Below are positions 1 to 10,986 of a DNA stretch of 64,000 nucleotides, piece by piece; position 1 is the stretch's first letter; every line of letters begins with the position of its first letter. Position numbers and translations under genes: made by a program. The DNA is taken from the NCBI RefSeq assembly GCF_000003195.3, contig NC_012873.2, positions 2,441,894-2,505,893 on the forward strand. Reading direction: 5' to 3'. The notes under the pieces are model-generated. The model was not told where the DNA came from, did no database searches, and saw only the letters and a list, made by a program, of their open reading frames with translations. Origin of the DNA: Sorghum bicolor. Taxonomy: Eukaryota > Streptophyta > Magnoliopsida > Poales > Poaceae.

Positions 1-648
1 TAGAAGAAAATAATACTGAGGTATACAAGTAATACTGTAATAACATGGATGAACTGAACTTTACATAAACCAAATGTTGCAGATACACGGGCCATTTGTT
101 GAGATCCTAAAACTTACTTATCATCAATGAAAATGTTAACCCAACCACTTGTCCAGGGTGGGGCTGGAAGCCATAACATATAGCCAAGGAATTATTATGA
201 TACTCAAACAAGAATACAGTCTTTTCACATCTTATTTCAGTTAATTATTGCAACATTATGAATATTAACAAGTAATTTGACAAAGAAAGGAACAGGTCAG
301 ATATCAGTTTAAATTTTGAATGACTAAATATTTTTTTGAACCTTTAATCATCAGACACATGTGAAGTGAACTTAAACATAAAAACAAAGCTATGAGTTAT
401 GAATGAAAATCAAAAGCCTGGTGCCCTCACAAAACACAGTAATGACTAAAGGCGCAGTGCAAACAGAACAAATGCACACAACAAACTCTGGCATAGGTTT
501 ATGCTGAAGTGCACATATAACTCTGCACATATCTTTAACTACAAGAATTAGACATGTATGTAAAACTAAAAACCAGTATGGACCTCAAGAATTTGAACAA
601 GGAGAGTTTCTATTGCAACACTAGAATAAGATTACATTCGCCAGTAAC
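1..648. other. AT-rich 3' flank of the UBE3D-like gene
   Basis: I see no coding exon here. The stretch is AT-rich and without long open frames, and probably holds the 3' untranslated region of the minus-strand gene whose stop codon lies at 649-651. I see no repeat termini. Confidence 0.4.
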
Positions 649-3600
649 CTATGGCATGCTATGTGCAGTGCATCTTCTGTGAAAGGAAAAGAAAAGGTTT
701 CAAAAGTTTTGTACATGACTAAATAGCTAAATACGCCCTCTGTTCTTTTATGTAAGACATGGATTAGTTCGATTCTGATGAAGAGGGTAGCAAACAACAT
801 AAAAAGTGAGCATTGTGCAAAAAACGTACCTTAAGTCTGCTTCTGAAGCATTGCTGCAATCAGAATACAAGAGTTTAACACTAGGCTGCAGATCTGCTGT
901 TCCATGTGAACCATCGATATCATTTTCGTAGCAGCAACCAGAAGATAACCATGCTTTTGAACTAAGAAGAACTAATTGCAGCATGGGCCTTTTGGTTTTC
1001 AAATCTCTGACTACTGTACGAAAAGATATTTCGTCTTCTGCGACTTTGAGCAACAGATTCACAAAAACTCTTTCCAATGTATGTCTCCTGCACATAGATA
1101 ATGTATGCTCATGTATCAGTGGTGAAATCAACTTCTTAGCAATGAGGACGTGTTATCGCAAAAAAAAAAGAAAAAGAAAGAAAGAAAGAAAGAAAGAAAG
1201 CAATAAGTGTAGAATATCTATACAGAGCAAGAAAGATCATACTTATACTCCCTCCGTTCCAGATTGTAAGTCGTTTTGGCTTTTGTGGATACATGGTTTC
1301 CTATATACATGTAGACATAATGTATAACTAGATGCATAGTAAAAGCTATGTGACTAGAAAAGCCAAAACGGCTTACAATTTGGAACAGAGGGGGTACTTA
1401 TTTTCCTTTTACAGTATAATCAGAACTGAGTGAAGCTTTAACATCTATCTCAAGATTAAGAAGCAGTGTAGAAAGTTACCTAAATACATCATGAGGCCCT
1501 GTTACAGGAATTTCTGTAGATGTGTAGCACTTGAAGAGCCGTACACGGCCATCAGCTGGAACAAACGAACACTGAGAAGGGTATGAGCCAAGAGGTGATG
1601 AGCATCGACCACAAAGAAGTTCAACCCACTCGAAATCATTCAAGAGGTTAGATGCTTTAACAACGAAGCTACTACCAAGAGAAATAGTTTTTGTTAATTT
1701 GTAATCTCTTTTAATCTCCAACATATTCTGCTTTTTCTCATTCCCCAAGGACATTTGTGAAGGGTTATCTTCAGCTTTCTCACTGTATCGATTGACACAA
1801 CAGCAATGGCCCAGATCTACCAGCGACAAATCAACCTCTTTCTTAGATTTCCCCATGTTCTCAACACAACAGTCATTCTCAGACTTCTCAAAGTACACAT
1901 CAGTATCAGTTCCCATCTGAGAAGTGACAGACTCATTAGTCTGAGGACTGACTCCATTTGTTTCATTACTACAAACACTAGGCCCCTCTTCCAAAATAAT
2001 AGGCGGTTGTGCATGAGTAGCTGTGATATTTGCTTGCTCTTCTGAATTATTCATCTTTATCTTCACAGTGGTATGATCTTTTTCTACACTAACATCTAAT
2101 ATAGCTTCTTTTAGAGCAAGAAAATCTCTACTAACAGCTGAACCAGCTACCTGAGACACTAAATCCACTTCAAGACAGTCTGTTTCTACAGTAATGGCAG
2201 TTGCATCCAGTAGACTTGTTCCCTCTAAACGACCATATGCGCTAATAAACTGAGAGACTAGTTTCTCGCCTGCACCACCAAATGAGGTGCAACATCCACC
2301 AAACCAATTGTCAGCCACATCTTCCCAATCTACAGATGGCATTTCCATGATTTTCCTGTAAAAAGAGATCAAGATTGTTAATACTCAGCACCAATATAAT
2401 GTCAAAAATCAAATTTCTGCATAATAAGAAATTTTTAACCAGGTTCTCAAGTCTAGTATTAAAAGATATTAATAGGAAATCATGAGAAAAAGGCAACCAA
2501 TACACACCAGCTCATAAGTAGCCAAAATGTGTAATAACCTCAAATTACTACTCGCAATAAGAATTTCTAGACTTATCAACATGCAGCTTTGGTGGAAGAC
2601 AAAAGCAATCTGATTCTGATCTGCAGATTGCAGGTGGTCTTATGAATTAGAATTCTCGGAGTAAGCTTCAGATGCTTCCAGAATAACAAACAGCAGTGGT
2701 AGAACAATCGAAGGCTATAACATAGAACATCTTAATTCACTGCAACTTTGCAAATCTCTGTTGTCAAGCAGGAGCCATCATACCATAAACACTAAGATCT
2801 CTCCAACTTAAAATCAAGGGAAAACGTGCAAAAAACATGAATCTTAAAAGTCAATAGCATTGGTTGCACAGAAGCTGTGAACTGTGAGAAGTCTCCACTT
2901 TAAGCTAGAAGTACACTGAGGTGAAACACCACCTAAGACCTAACGATATACCATTTCAATTTCTCAAAGATTGAAGTTTGAACTAGGAAGAGCTCTTTTC
3001 GTCGGTAATGACTGATACAGTAGATGTGCAGATTAAATGGAATGCCACTGTCTAGTGGTGCAAAGTGTGAACCACTAGTCGTCTCTGCCAGAAATATGAT
3101 TTCAGCAGGACAGGTTTGTACAAATCTCACTGGATACACATGCTGCGCATAAACTGACTACTGAAGATTACAACAAAGTGCACTACAACTAGAGGTGACA
3201 AGGTGCGAATGCTCTATACCTTAGTGGCTGTTTTGTCAACCTTGACGAACAATTTTTGCAATATAAGTGAACGTCTCCAGTAGATAGGCTCTTCAAATCT
3301 GCTTATTGATGACAACGAATCATAAAAAACAATGCATATTCAGTTTCATCTGAAGAAATAGATACAAAACGAGCATTTCGCCAAGCCTACTTCCAAACGG
3401 AGAGACAGCGCAGGAATGACTGACCATCGCGCAGCGCTAGACAAGCCGGAGGCTCCGCGCCGGCGGGCGGGGGGAACGCGGCGGCGACGACGGGATGGTC
3501 GACGGGCAGGACGAGCGCGAGGCGGAGCTCGAGGTGGTCCCCCGCGGCGGCGGCACGGCACTCGACGGGGGCGGAGGGGTCTACGAGCACCCTCGGGACG

Positions 3601-3827
3601 GGAACCCTGAGCGCGACGGCGGCCCCGTCCCCGGGGAGCGAGAAGGAAAGGTGGAGGAGGGAACCCTGGAGTCGGAGGTCGGCGCGGAGGTCGGAGGGGA
3701 AGGGAGAGGAGAGTGCGGGGCGGGGGAAGAGGTATAGGCGGAGGAGGGGGAGGTGGGCTAGCGCTTCCCACGTGTACCGCCATTGCCGCCGGGGAGCGGA
3801 GACGGCGGCGGTGGCAGCAGCAGCCAT
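649..3827 (-). CDS. UBE3D-like E3 ubiquitin ligase (HECT_2 family), 4 exons
   Basis: Minus-strand gene with coding exons 3391-3827, 1480-2355, 830-1087 and 649-676, giving about 532 residues. Every junction has GT-AG borders and the phases agree. The product resembles the UBE3D / E2C-binding protein family (HECT_2 domain), which binds ubiquitin-conjugating enzymes and is described as an E3 ligase. Seen in the sequence: an Ala/Pro-rich N-terminus; the family block MPSVDWEDVADNWFGGCC at about residues 151-168, just after the first splice junction; a conserved CGRC pair at about 394-397 followed by a Cys at 408; and the third-exon block TLERVFVNLLLKVAEDEISFRTV. The start codon at 3827 sits in a GC-rich, CpG-rich first exon typical of grasses. 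The short fourth exon is the least certain part: it depends on an acceptor at 677-679 and gives a tail ending at a TAG. The large first intron (2356-3390) has no recognisable insertion; intron 2 carries a Stowaway-like MITE. Confidence 0.82.
1248..1394. mobile_element. Stowaway-like MITE in an intron of the UBE3D-like gene
   Basis: A 147-bp foldback element. The left end CTCCCTCCGTTCC and the right end GGAACAGAGGGGG are flanked by TA target duplications (1246-1247 and 1395-1396). The inverted repeat extends about 35 bp inward on each side. CTCCCTCC-type ends with TA duplication define Stowaway (Tc1/mariner) MITEs. It lies wholly within intron 2, next to a GAAA-rich simple repeat at about 1165-1200. 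Confidence 0.85.
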
Positions 3828-4192
3828 TGCACAGGCAAAAAAATCTGTATAACCCCTTAACCTTTGCTGGTATTTAATCTTAGCCCCTTATTAAAACCAG
3901 TGCACGTTAGTAAACTCTTAGAAACAAGACAAATAATCCTAAGGATCATTTAAAAAAACAAGTTAAACAAACTTATATTTTGAAAAAAGTATGACCGAAA
4001 ATAAGATTTCCTGAATTGACTTATTTAGTCACACTAAAAGTTATTGCATGGCTCATCACTATATATATATGGTTAGGAGTATTTTTCATGTGGGCGCCAT
4101 CCGGTTGGCATAACTCATATTCAATTGAGACTCGTCTCCCTCTTTATAGTATAATATTTTCTAAACTTAATTTTAAAATATTAAAAAAACTA
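3828..4192. other. Upstream flank of the UBE3D-like gene
   Basis: Sequence immediately 5' of the minus-strand start at 3827. It should hold the promoter and 5' leader. I see no clear TATA box or other defined signal, and it turns AT-rich within about 30 bp of the start codon. Confidence 0.35.
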
Positions 4193-4453
4193 CTCTCTTT
4201 ATCCCAAATTATAAGTCATTTGAATAATCTTGGAAAATAAAACATCTCAAGTTTGACTAAATTTATATGGTAGGATAATAACATTTATGATATCAACTAA
4301 GTATCATTAGGTTCTTCATTACTTATATTTTCATAGTATATCTATTTGATGCCACAAAAGTTTGTAATTTTTTATATAATTTTAGTCAAACTTGAGATGT
4401 TTTAACTCTCCAAGATCTTTTGAATAACTTATAATTTATAATTTAGGATGGAG
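4193..4453. mobile_element. Stowaway-like MITE
   Basis: A 261-bp foldback element between TA duplications (4191-4192 and 4454-4455). The left arm starts CTCTCTTTATCCCAAATTAT; the right arm ends AATTTAGGATGGAG. Inner segments such as CATCTCAAGTTTGACTA recur inverted near 4385-4400, which confirms the long palindrome. Confidence 0.8.
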
Positions 4454-4788
4454 TAAAACCGACTTGAGGTACCTTACTTACTTTCAACATTGAGGGATCA
4501 TTAATTGATATACTAGACCTTTTGGGACTTGATTTAGTCCTACAGGTCATTACCGTGCAAGAGGTGAATAGATTTAGATAGTTCAGGTTTGTTGCTTTAA
4601 TTTTGTAGATCTTATTAGTTCAATGCCTCCTAGGCATCCCATGCTTTCACCGACACAAAATTCACCATCTTCACTAACCACAAAGGTCTAGTTCATTTGG
4701 CAGCAAAGCCTACATCAAGATCTACAACACCGATATTTCCTTAAATTAACGACCTACGATGCAGGATAATTTATAGGAGACATGATAA

Positions 4789-5064
4789 GAGCATCTCCAA
4801 GAGCTTGGCTAAAATGAGTAGCTAAATTCTAATGTTTAGCTATTTTGTAAAATAGATAACTTCTTAAAAAAGAAGAGGTTTACAACAGCCTTGCTATCAG
4901 ATAGCTAGTGCAAGTGGTTGGCTATATATGGCCAACGAAAATCAAGGGATAGCAAACTTTCTATTTTACAAAACCAAATAGCACATCTGTTGGAGTCTAT
5001 TTTTCTACTATAAAAGTTCTAAAAGGCCTCCATAATAAGAATAGCAAGGCTGTTGGAGTTGCTC
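4789..5064. mobile_element. Tourist-like MITE (GAGCATCTCC family), copy 1
   Basis: A 276-bp element with ends GAGCATCTCCAAGAG and CTGTTGGAGTTGCTC, flanked by TAA on both sides (4786-4788 and 5065-5067). A TAA/TTA three-base duplication fits the PIF/Harbinger (Tourist) superfamily. It is one of two direct copies; the second begins 46 bp downstream. Confidence 0.8.
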
Positions 5065-5109
5065 TAACAAGGGTATTATTGATGCTCTATCTAGACAAGT
5101 CATACCTAA

Positions 5110-5384
5110 GAGCATCTCCAAGAGCTTGGCTAAAATTAGTTGTCAAATTCTAATGTTTAGCCATTTTTTAAAATAAAAAACTTCTTAAAAAAAAGAGATC
5201 CACAACAGACTTGCTATCAGATAGCTAGTGTCAGTGGTTGGCTATATATGGCCAACGGAAATCAAGGAATAGCAAACTTTCTATTTTACAAAACCAAATA
5301 GCACATCTGTTGGAGGCTATTTTTCGGTTATACAAGTTCTAAAAGGTCTTCATAATAAGAATAGCAAAGCTGTTGGAGTTGCTC
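5110..5384. mobile_element. Tourist-like MITE (GAGCATCTCC family), copy 2
   Basis: A 275-bp near-identical second copy in the same orientation as the element at 4789, with the same ends and its own TAA duplication (5107-5109 and 5385-5387). The separate duplications point to two insertions, or to a duplication that included the flanks. Confidence 0.8.
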
Positions 5385-5387
5385 TAA

Positions 5388-6283
5388 TATAACCTCCATG
5401 TTGTATTCACTTTCATACTAGGGTGGCTAGAAATTATTGTTGAAGGTTATATCTAGAACAAAGCAAATTGAGCTCAGCTTGGCCCAAGCCCGCTAAGTTT
5501 TGGCCCACCCACTGACCTTAGTGGACAGAGTCTGGGCACAAACCTCGCTGCCTAGAAAAATTTTGTTTACATGAGCTCGGCCTAAAATATTTATTTTAGC
5601 TATTCTACACTATAAAGAGTGCATAAGCACCTGTCCATGTCCAGCATGAAAAAAGAGTCCCGACTCGTTTAGTGATTACTTTAGCTTGAAATAATCGATC
5701 TTTTTTTTGGCCAGGTTCGGTCCTCATTGAACTCATCCTTCAAGGTTCAAACGATAGAGGGTACACATTGAGTATGCCACAATAACTAGTTAGGCATTCA
5801 TAAAGAGGCACATCAAGTCGTGCCTTGTTTGGGTCTGCAAAGCAATGACGACATTGGAGGCCACAATGCAGTCATTGCCGTTTACCACAAGATCAATCTT
5901 CTCTTTTATTGGCCCAACGTGAAAGAAGATATTAAACCTTATGTAGCTGCCTACAGTTGAGATTTTTTTTGGTAGGGACAAATAATATAGATGATCTCAA
6001 TGAAAAACACACACAAAATAACCCATATACTTTAGTTACTCAACAATTATTAATCACCAAAACACGGTGCTTTTACAACTTGTGTTGAATGCAATTGCTG
6101 AAATGGCAGTTGCAGAGTCGCTCATGTTCACGGAATCAGGGCTAGCTTCAACCCCTCCCGAGTCGCAGCTTTGTCGATGAGGATTCAGGAGGCCAACTGG
6201 CCAAGCCACCGCACGGGTGGCCGGCGCCGGTACATAGGCAGAGAGACACTCTACCCACCCGATACACACAGACAGACTGTCTT
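5388..6283. other. Intergenic, no gene seen
   Basis: Unassigned intergenic DNA of mixed composition. Only short open frames are present, without splice context or recognisable protein similarity. Confidence 0.4.
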
Positions 6284-6488
6284 GACATTCTCCGTCACAT
6301 CGAATCTTGCGACACTTGTATGGAGTATTAAATTTAGACGAAAACAAAAACTAATTATACAGTTTGCCTGTAAATCGCGAGATGAATCTTTTGACTCTAA
6401 TTAATCTATGATCGGACAATATTTACTACAAACAAATAAAAGTGCTACCGTACCTAAAATTCAAATTTTTTGCCAACTAAACAAGGCC
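6284..6488. mobile_element. Tourist-like MITE, GGCCTTGTTTAG family, 5'-truncated
   Basis: It shares the body of the GGCCTTGTTTAG family: the CTCCGTCACATCGAATCTT block, the AGACGAAAA block, the AATCGCGAGATGAATCTTTTGA block, and a right end reading AACTAAACAAGGCC. The left terminus is missing or replaced. Confidence 0.65.
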
Positions 6489-6556
6489 AGAGGAGAAAGG
6501 CAGGCGATCAGCTGAGCTGTGGAAGGCCGATGAGTCCACACAGCATGGCCAACCAA

Positions 6557-6796
6557 GGCCTTGTTTAGTTCACCTTAAAAACCAAAAAGTTTTCAAGATT
6601 CTCTATGACATCGAATCTTTCGCCACATGCTTGAAGCATTAAATATAGACGAAAATAAAAACTAATTGTACAGTTTAACTGTAAATCGCGAGATGAATCT
6701 TTTGATCCTAGTTAGTCTATAATTTGACAATATTTGTTATAAACAAACGAAAGTGCTACAGTAGCGAAAGGGCCTTGTTCGCATCTAAACAAGGCC
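6557..6796. mobile_element. Tourist-like MITE, GGCCTTGTTTAG family, complete
   Basis: A 240-bp element beginning GGCCTTGTTTAGTT and ending CTAAACAAGGCC, with CAA on both sides (6554-6556 and 6797-6799). The interior carries the family blocks ACATCGAATCTTTCG and AATCGCGAGATGAATC. It lies about 70 bp beyond the truncated copy at 6284-6488. Confidence 0.8.
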
Positions 6797-6799
6797 CAA

Positions 6800-7880
6800 G
6801 ACGCAAACGACAGTGGTCCACGCCCACTAGCCACGGTTTCTTTAAACTTATATGTCGAATTTGTCAGTTATTTATTAGTGTTTTTCTTTTATAATAATTT
6901 AACAGTAGTTTCGGTTATGATTTATCAGCCAAAATCGGAAGACAGTTGCTCCTATTTTTCTCGGATGCAGTACAAATCCTTGTCCTTTCTGCCTCTTGTC
7001 GCCAAGCTGGTCCGGCCAATTCTAGCAGAAATTGAACGAAGCAGAAGCTGGACAAGTTATTTGGTGATCAAGATAACAAAACTTCATACAATAAACTCAC
7101 AAAATTGTCAACACGGACGACAACCTTTAAGCTTTTGCCAGTATTCTTGCGAGTCCCGAGCTCATCTATTAGGTTGTTATTATATCAACTTCCTACGACA
7201 ACTATTTTTTTCTCCAACGGTTCCTAATATTTCTCTCTTTTTTTTGTCACTAATATTGTTCTCATCTCTCCTCAAATATACCTTTTTTCCACCAATATTT
7301 TCCTCATTTCCTTTCAAATAAAGAGAGAGTTACATTGCCTAATCTCAATTACCACTTTTCAGTATCTTTCCAACTATCCTTAGGATCCAGCTTCTATATG
7401 GATATTGGGGGAGACACACTAAGGTATTGCAACAACTCCTTCAATATCCACCAAAATAATATTAGGCTACCCAATATATATATCTCGAGATAGATTATTA
7501 AAAAATTGGTGAAGATGCTAATAAGATGGCTCCGCAAAACTTTAACTGGAATGATCTCACTCAAATTGCTGTACTGTGACTCTTCCTTTCAAAAGGGGAA
7601 AAAGTCCTCAAGGGCATTTTAGGTGGCTACTTCATGTGTTCGCTTGAGTTTATCAGTTGTTCAGCAGTATTTTTTTTCTTACAACAAATTAGCGAACAGT
7701 TCTGCCAAGGTGACACATGCAGCGTGCCTTGCAAGTACTCTCTCTCTCTCTCTGTTCGAGACCTTTTAATCCTCCTTTTGAGGAGCAAGCTGCCTGTGGT
7801 ATTGATCGAAAGAAAGAAGAAAAAACTTGAACCATTGATAACAATACTCTCTCCATCCTAAATATCCATGGTACACGATC
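6800..7880. other. Intergenic, downstream of the F-box/MYND gene
   Basis: An AT- and pyrimidine-rich stretch with a CT microsatellite near 7738-7752. The last few hundred bases before 7880 are probably the 3' UTR of the minus-strand F-box gene. No supported coding exon. Confidence 0.4.
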
Positions 7881-8773
7881 TCAAATCTTCTGAATGAACT
7901 TACAATACTCGTGTTTCCACCAACACGTCCGGCTACAAAACCTCCTCTCCTCGTCGTCGCCGTCGTCCCAGGCCTCCACCGACCCCGTCTCTGCCTTGCC
8001 GCACCACGGATTCGAGCAGGGCGTGGGAGGCTCGGCCATCCTCCACCGACGCATCGTCAGCCTTCGCATGACCGACAAGGCCTCCCTGCGAACGGAGGCG
8101 ACCCTGCGCCTTGTCCAGGTGCCGGCGGACGCAGACGCAGACAAGCGGTCCAGGCATTCCAGCGCCTGCTCGGTGCCGCCCGGCGAGCGCGACTGGTGCA
8201 ACATGATCATCCCGATCATGTAGGCTGCCGCGGCGTGGCCATGCTCCATGGCGCAGCGGAGGTGCCGGAGCGCGCTGGCTTTTCTCCTCCGGTTGCAGAA
8301 CAACTCCTGGCAGATGAGAAGCTAACATTCAGTACACGCTACCGATGCAATTCTCTGCTTGAATTTGTGCTCCAAACGTTACCAGTCCGAGGATGTAGGA
8401 TGCCTCAGGGTTGCCGCTCGCCGCGCACCGCCGAAGCACGGACAGGAACCTCGTCTTGTCCCACCAGTGCAGCCTCCACTCTCTCTGAACGGCCATGCAC
8501 CGCCCGACCTTCCTCGCCGCCGTCGCATCGCGGAACAGCTTACACCTTCACATGCAGCCACGCATGCGCACCAACTCAAGATTAGGTCACTGTATTTCTC
8601 ATGGCAATGGCAGCAGCCAAGCAGACAGAAGCAAAGAGAATATCAGAATTCAGAAATGGGATGGCTTACGATCGCCTGAGGTTGACGATGTCATCGAGGG
8701 GAGTCGAAGACCTTGTCGCGATGTTAGCCGTCACCTCCACAAGGATGTCAGGAGGGAGCCCAGCAATTTCCAT
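7881..8773 (-). CDS. F-box protein with MYND-like zinc finger, 3 exons
   Basis: Coding exons 8670-8773, 8383-8545 and 7881-8306 on the minus strand join in phase to about 230 residues. The N-terminus (EIAGLPPDILVEV to NLRRSCKLFRDA, residues 2-41) is an F-box-like helix set as in plant proteins of the At1g67623/At2g35280 type, which would bind SKP1 in an SCF ubiquitin ligase. The middle holds Sel1/TPR-like helices (RFLSVLRRCAASGNPEASYILGL; ALRHLRCAMEHGHAAAAYMIG). The C-terminus has a Cys-rich pattern, C-x4-CG then FCSRTCWWKHEYCKF, resembling a MYND or related zinc-binding finger. The start at 8773 has a good context (G at -3 and G at +4); an in-frame ATG at 8857 would add 28 poorly conserved-looking residues. 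Introns are 124 and 76 bp. It is short for the family, so the C-terminal part may be reduced. Its substrate cannot be inferred. Confidence 0.75.
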
Positions 8774-10986
8774 GCCCAAATCTGCCGAGCTCGTGTTCCC
8801 CGTCGTCCTTTGCCTTCTTGAGGCTTCTCCTACGGCCAAGCAAGCACGTGTAAGCATAGCTAATTGTAGAAAAGTCGTAGGAGAGGTGGAAAAGAAGTTG
8901 GTTTGTGGTCTTTAGATGGTCCTGGAATCTGAGCCCAGCAATAAGCGGCCGAGGCATTAGCAGCCATACCACGAGGAGAAGACCTAGAGAAGTTGAGTTG
9001 TTTATTTCTCACAAACTAACAAGCTACCGCATGGATCACAAGTATCGAACTAAAGTAGTAGTACACCTAGTGCCGACTTCATTGATAAGAAAGACTAGCA
9101 GTGTGTAGCTGATGGGCAAAAACACAGAAAACCGTGCCAAGCTACCACAGAATAAGGTTCCGTACCTATAAGAAAGGGAAGGGAACAAAGCAGCCTATCC
9201 GGTGGATTGGATTGGGACTGGGGTAGATGGCACCAGGGAGACCGAGTCTAGTTATAAAAGAGTGGAAAGAGTAGCACTAGAAATATCTCTGTGGCCTACC
9301 CTGCTGCTTCCTGGTGTAAATAGCGTGAGTTGTACTTTTCATCATAGTAAGTCCATTTATCTGCATTTACCTGTCAACAGCTCACATAATTGGTATGAAA
9401 GTCTAAGAAAGGAATAATATACAAAAGAAAATTACTGGTGCCTCAAATTAGGTCAGTGATACGCACCGAATTCCTGATCTGGCACAACATCAATGGGGTG
9501 TGCAGCTCTGTACAGCATTTATCCTTTCATTTAGTTCAACAGCGAATCTCTGTGCACCAATGAGCAAGAAATGAATCGTTCAGACACAATGAACTTAGGC
9601 TGCACGGATGGAACTTTTCTATGTACATTTTTCAAAAGCGCAACCATTCACATTTCAGAATACTGCAGAGATTTAATGTCTGATGGTCAATAGAGGCCTA
9701 AACCGGCAAAACTAATCTATATGTAGCCTAGCATCAATTCAAATGGCATGCAGAGATTTAATGTCTGATGATCAATAGAGGCCTAAACCGGTAAAGCTAA
9801 TCCACATATAGCCTGGCATCAATTCAAATAACATGTGAAAGTTTGGTATGCAGACGCTGAAGAATTGAAAAGGCAACCTTTAGAAAAAGATTATAAAAAC
9901 ACAAACGATGATCTAAAGTGACAAACTTATGTGAATGTAATCGCTAATTCTTCTGAGTACACATAAACTAACATGCTAAAAAAAAGTGACTGGAGAAATA
10001 TGATCTTTGACTGTACTTGTGTAATTCGCACCCAAAAAAGAATGCTGACTGGCCAAGTCAGTACTCAGTAGTGAGTACCAACAACTAATGCACTTCTTTC
10101 CTGAAGGATGAAGTCCAGATAGCCATAAACTTACCAGATATATATAAGCTGAGCTCCCAACAGTGATGAAGAATTCATGATAGAACAAAAGCTCTGTCTG
10201 AGATGGCAGCACAAAATTATAGCGCTGCAGTACTTAAACAGTTTGATAAGATCACATAACACCTGCACAATAAAAAAAATGCATGCCACATGGTTATCCA
10301 ATTCTATGCAACAATAATGTAAAAACTATTGTCATATAAGCAAACATTCCAAGTCAATCATAAAATTGCAGATCCATGGCATGTCAATGGATTATTCAGG
10401 CCAACTTAGTAATTAGATTAGATAATGTAATTTAGCAGACTCTGCAATTAAATAAACACTTTGCCAGGGCCCAGGGGCATGTTTATACTCATCCAAACTG
10501 ACCATATCATCACATCATCCTCAAATTATTTGAGAAGACAACCCTAAACCAAACAAAGATCACCAGTGAAGGCGTCTCTGCCTAGATGGTACCCTCTCCC
10601 AGTACAGAACCATATCATTTCATGTTTCATACAAGCAAATTACGATAACTTCAACTAAGAGAACATTATGAATGTTGAGATCAGTCATACTAAAAACATA
10701 AAAGTACCTTTTTTCTTGAAAATACTTTATAGTACAATGCAAAATTAATTTGGTGACCAAACCATGTTTCCAAGACAAAGGTCAATGTCCAAGATGATGC
10801 CTATTTTTTTGTACACTCCAGAGTGTAAAAGGGTATATCTGACACCAAATTACACTGAGCATACATGTGCTCCGATTGACTTCATACGATCAGCTAACCA
10901 TTTGGAAGTTTCCAACCCGAGCTAGTTACAACAAAGCTCGAAGAATTTCCATGCATGTCTATTGTCAAGGGTAAAGAGTGACTTAC
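8774..10986. other. Region between the F-box and PPR genes
   Basis: No convincing coding exon. The AT-rich right part probably holds spliced 3' UTR of the PPR gene, because a GTAAGT donor follows its TAA stop immediately (10986 downward). The left part should hold the F-box gene promoter. A two-copy direct repeat lies at 9665-9834. Confidence 0.4.
9665..9834. repeat. Two-copy tandem duplication, 85-bp period
   Basis: Two adjacent diverged copies begin at 9665 and 9750. Both contain GCAGAGATTTAATGTCTGAT, AATAGAGGCCTAAACCGG and GCATCAATTCAAAT. They differ by scattered substitutions, so the duplication is not recent. Confidence 0.8.
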
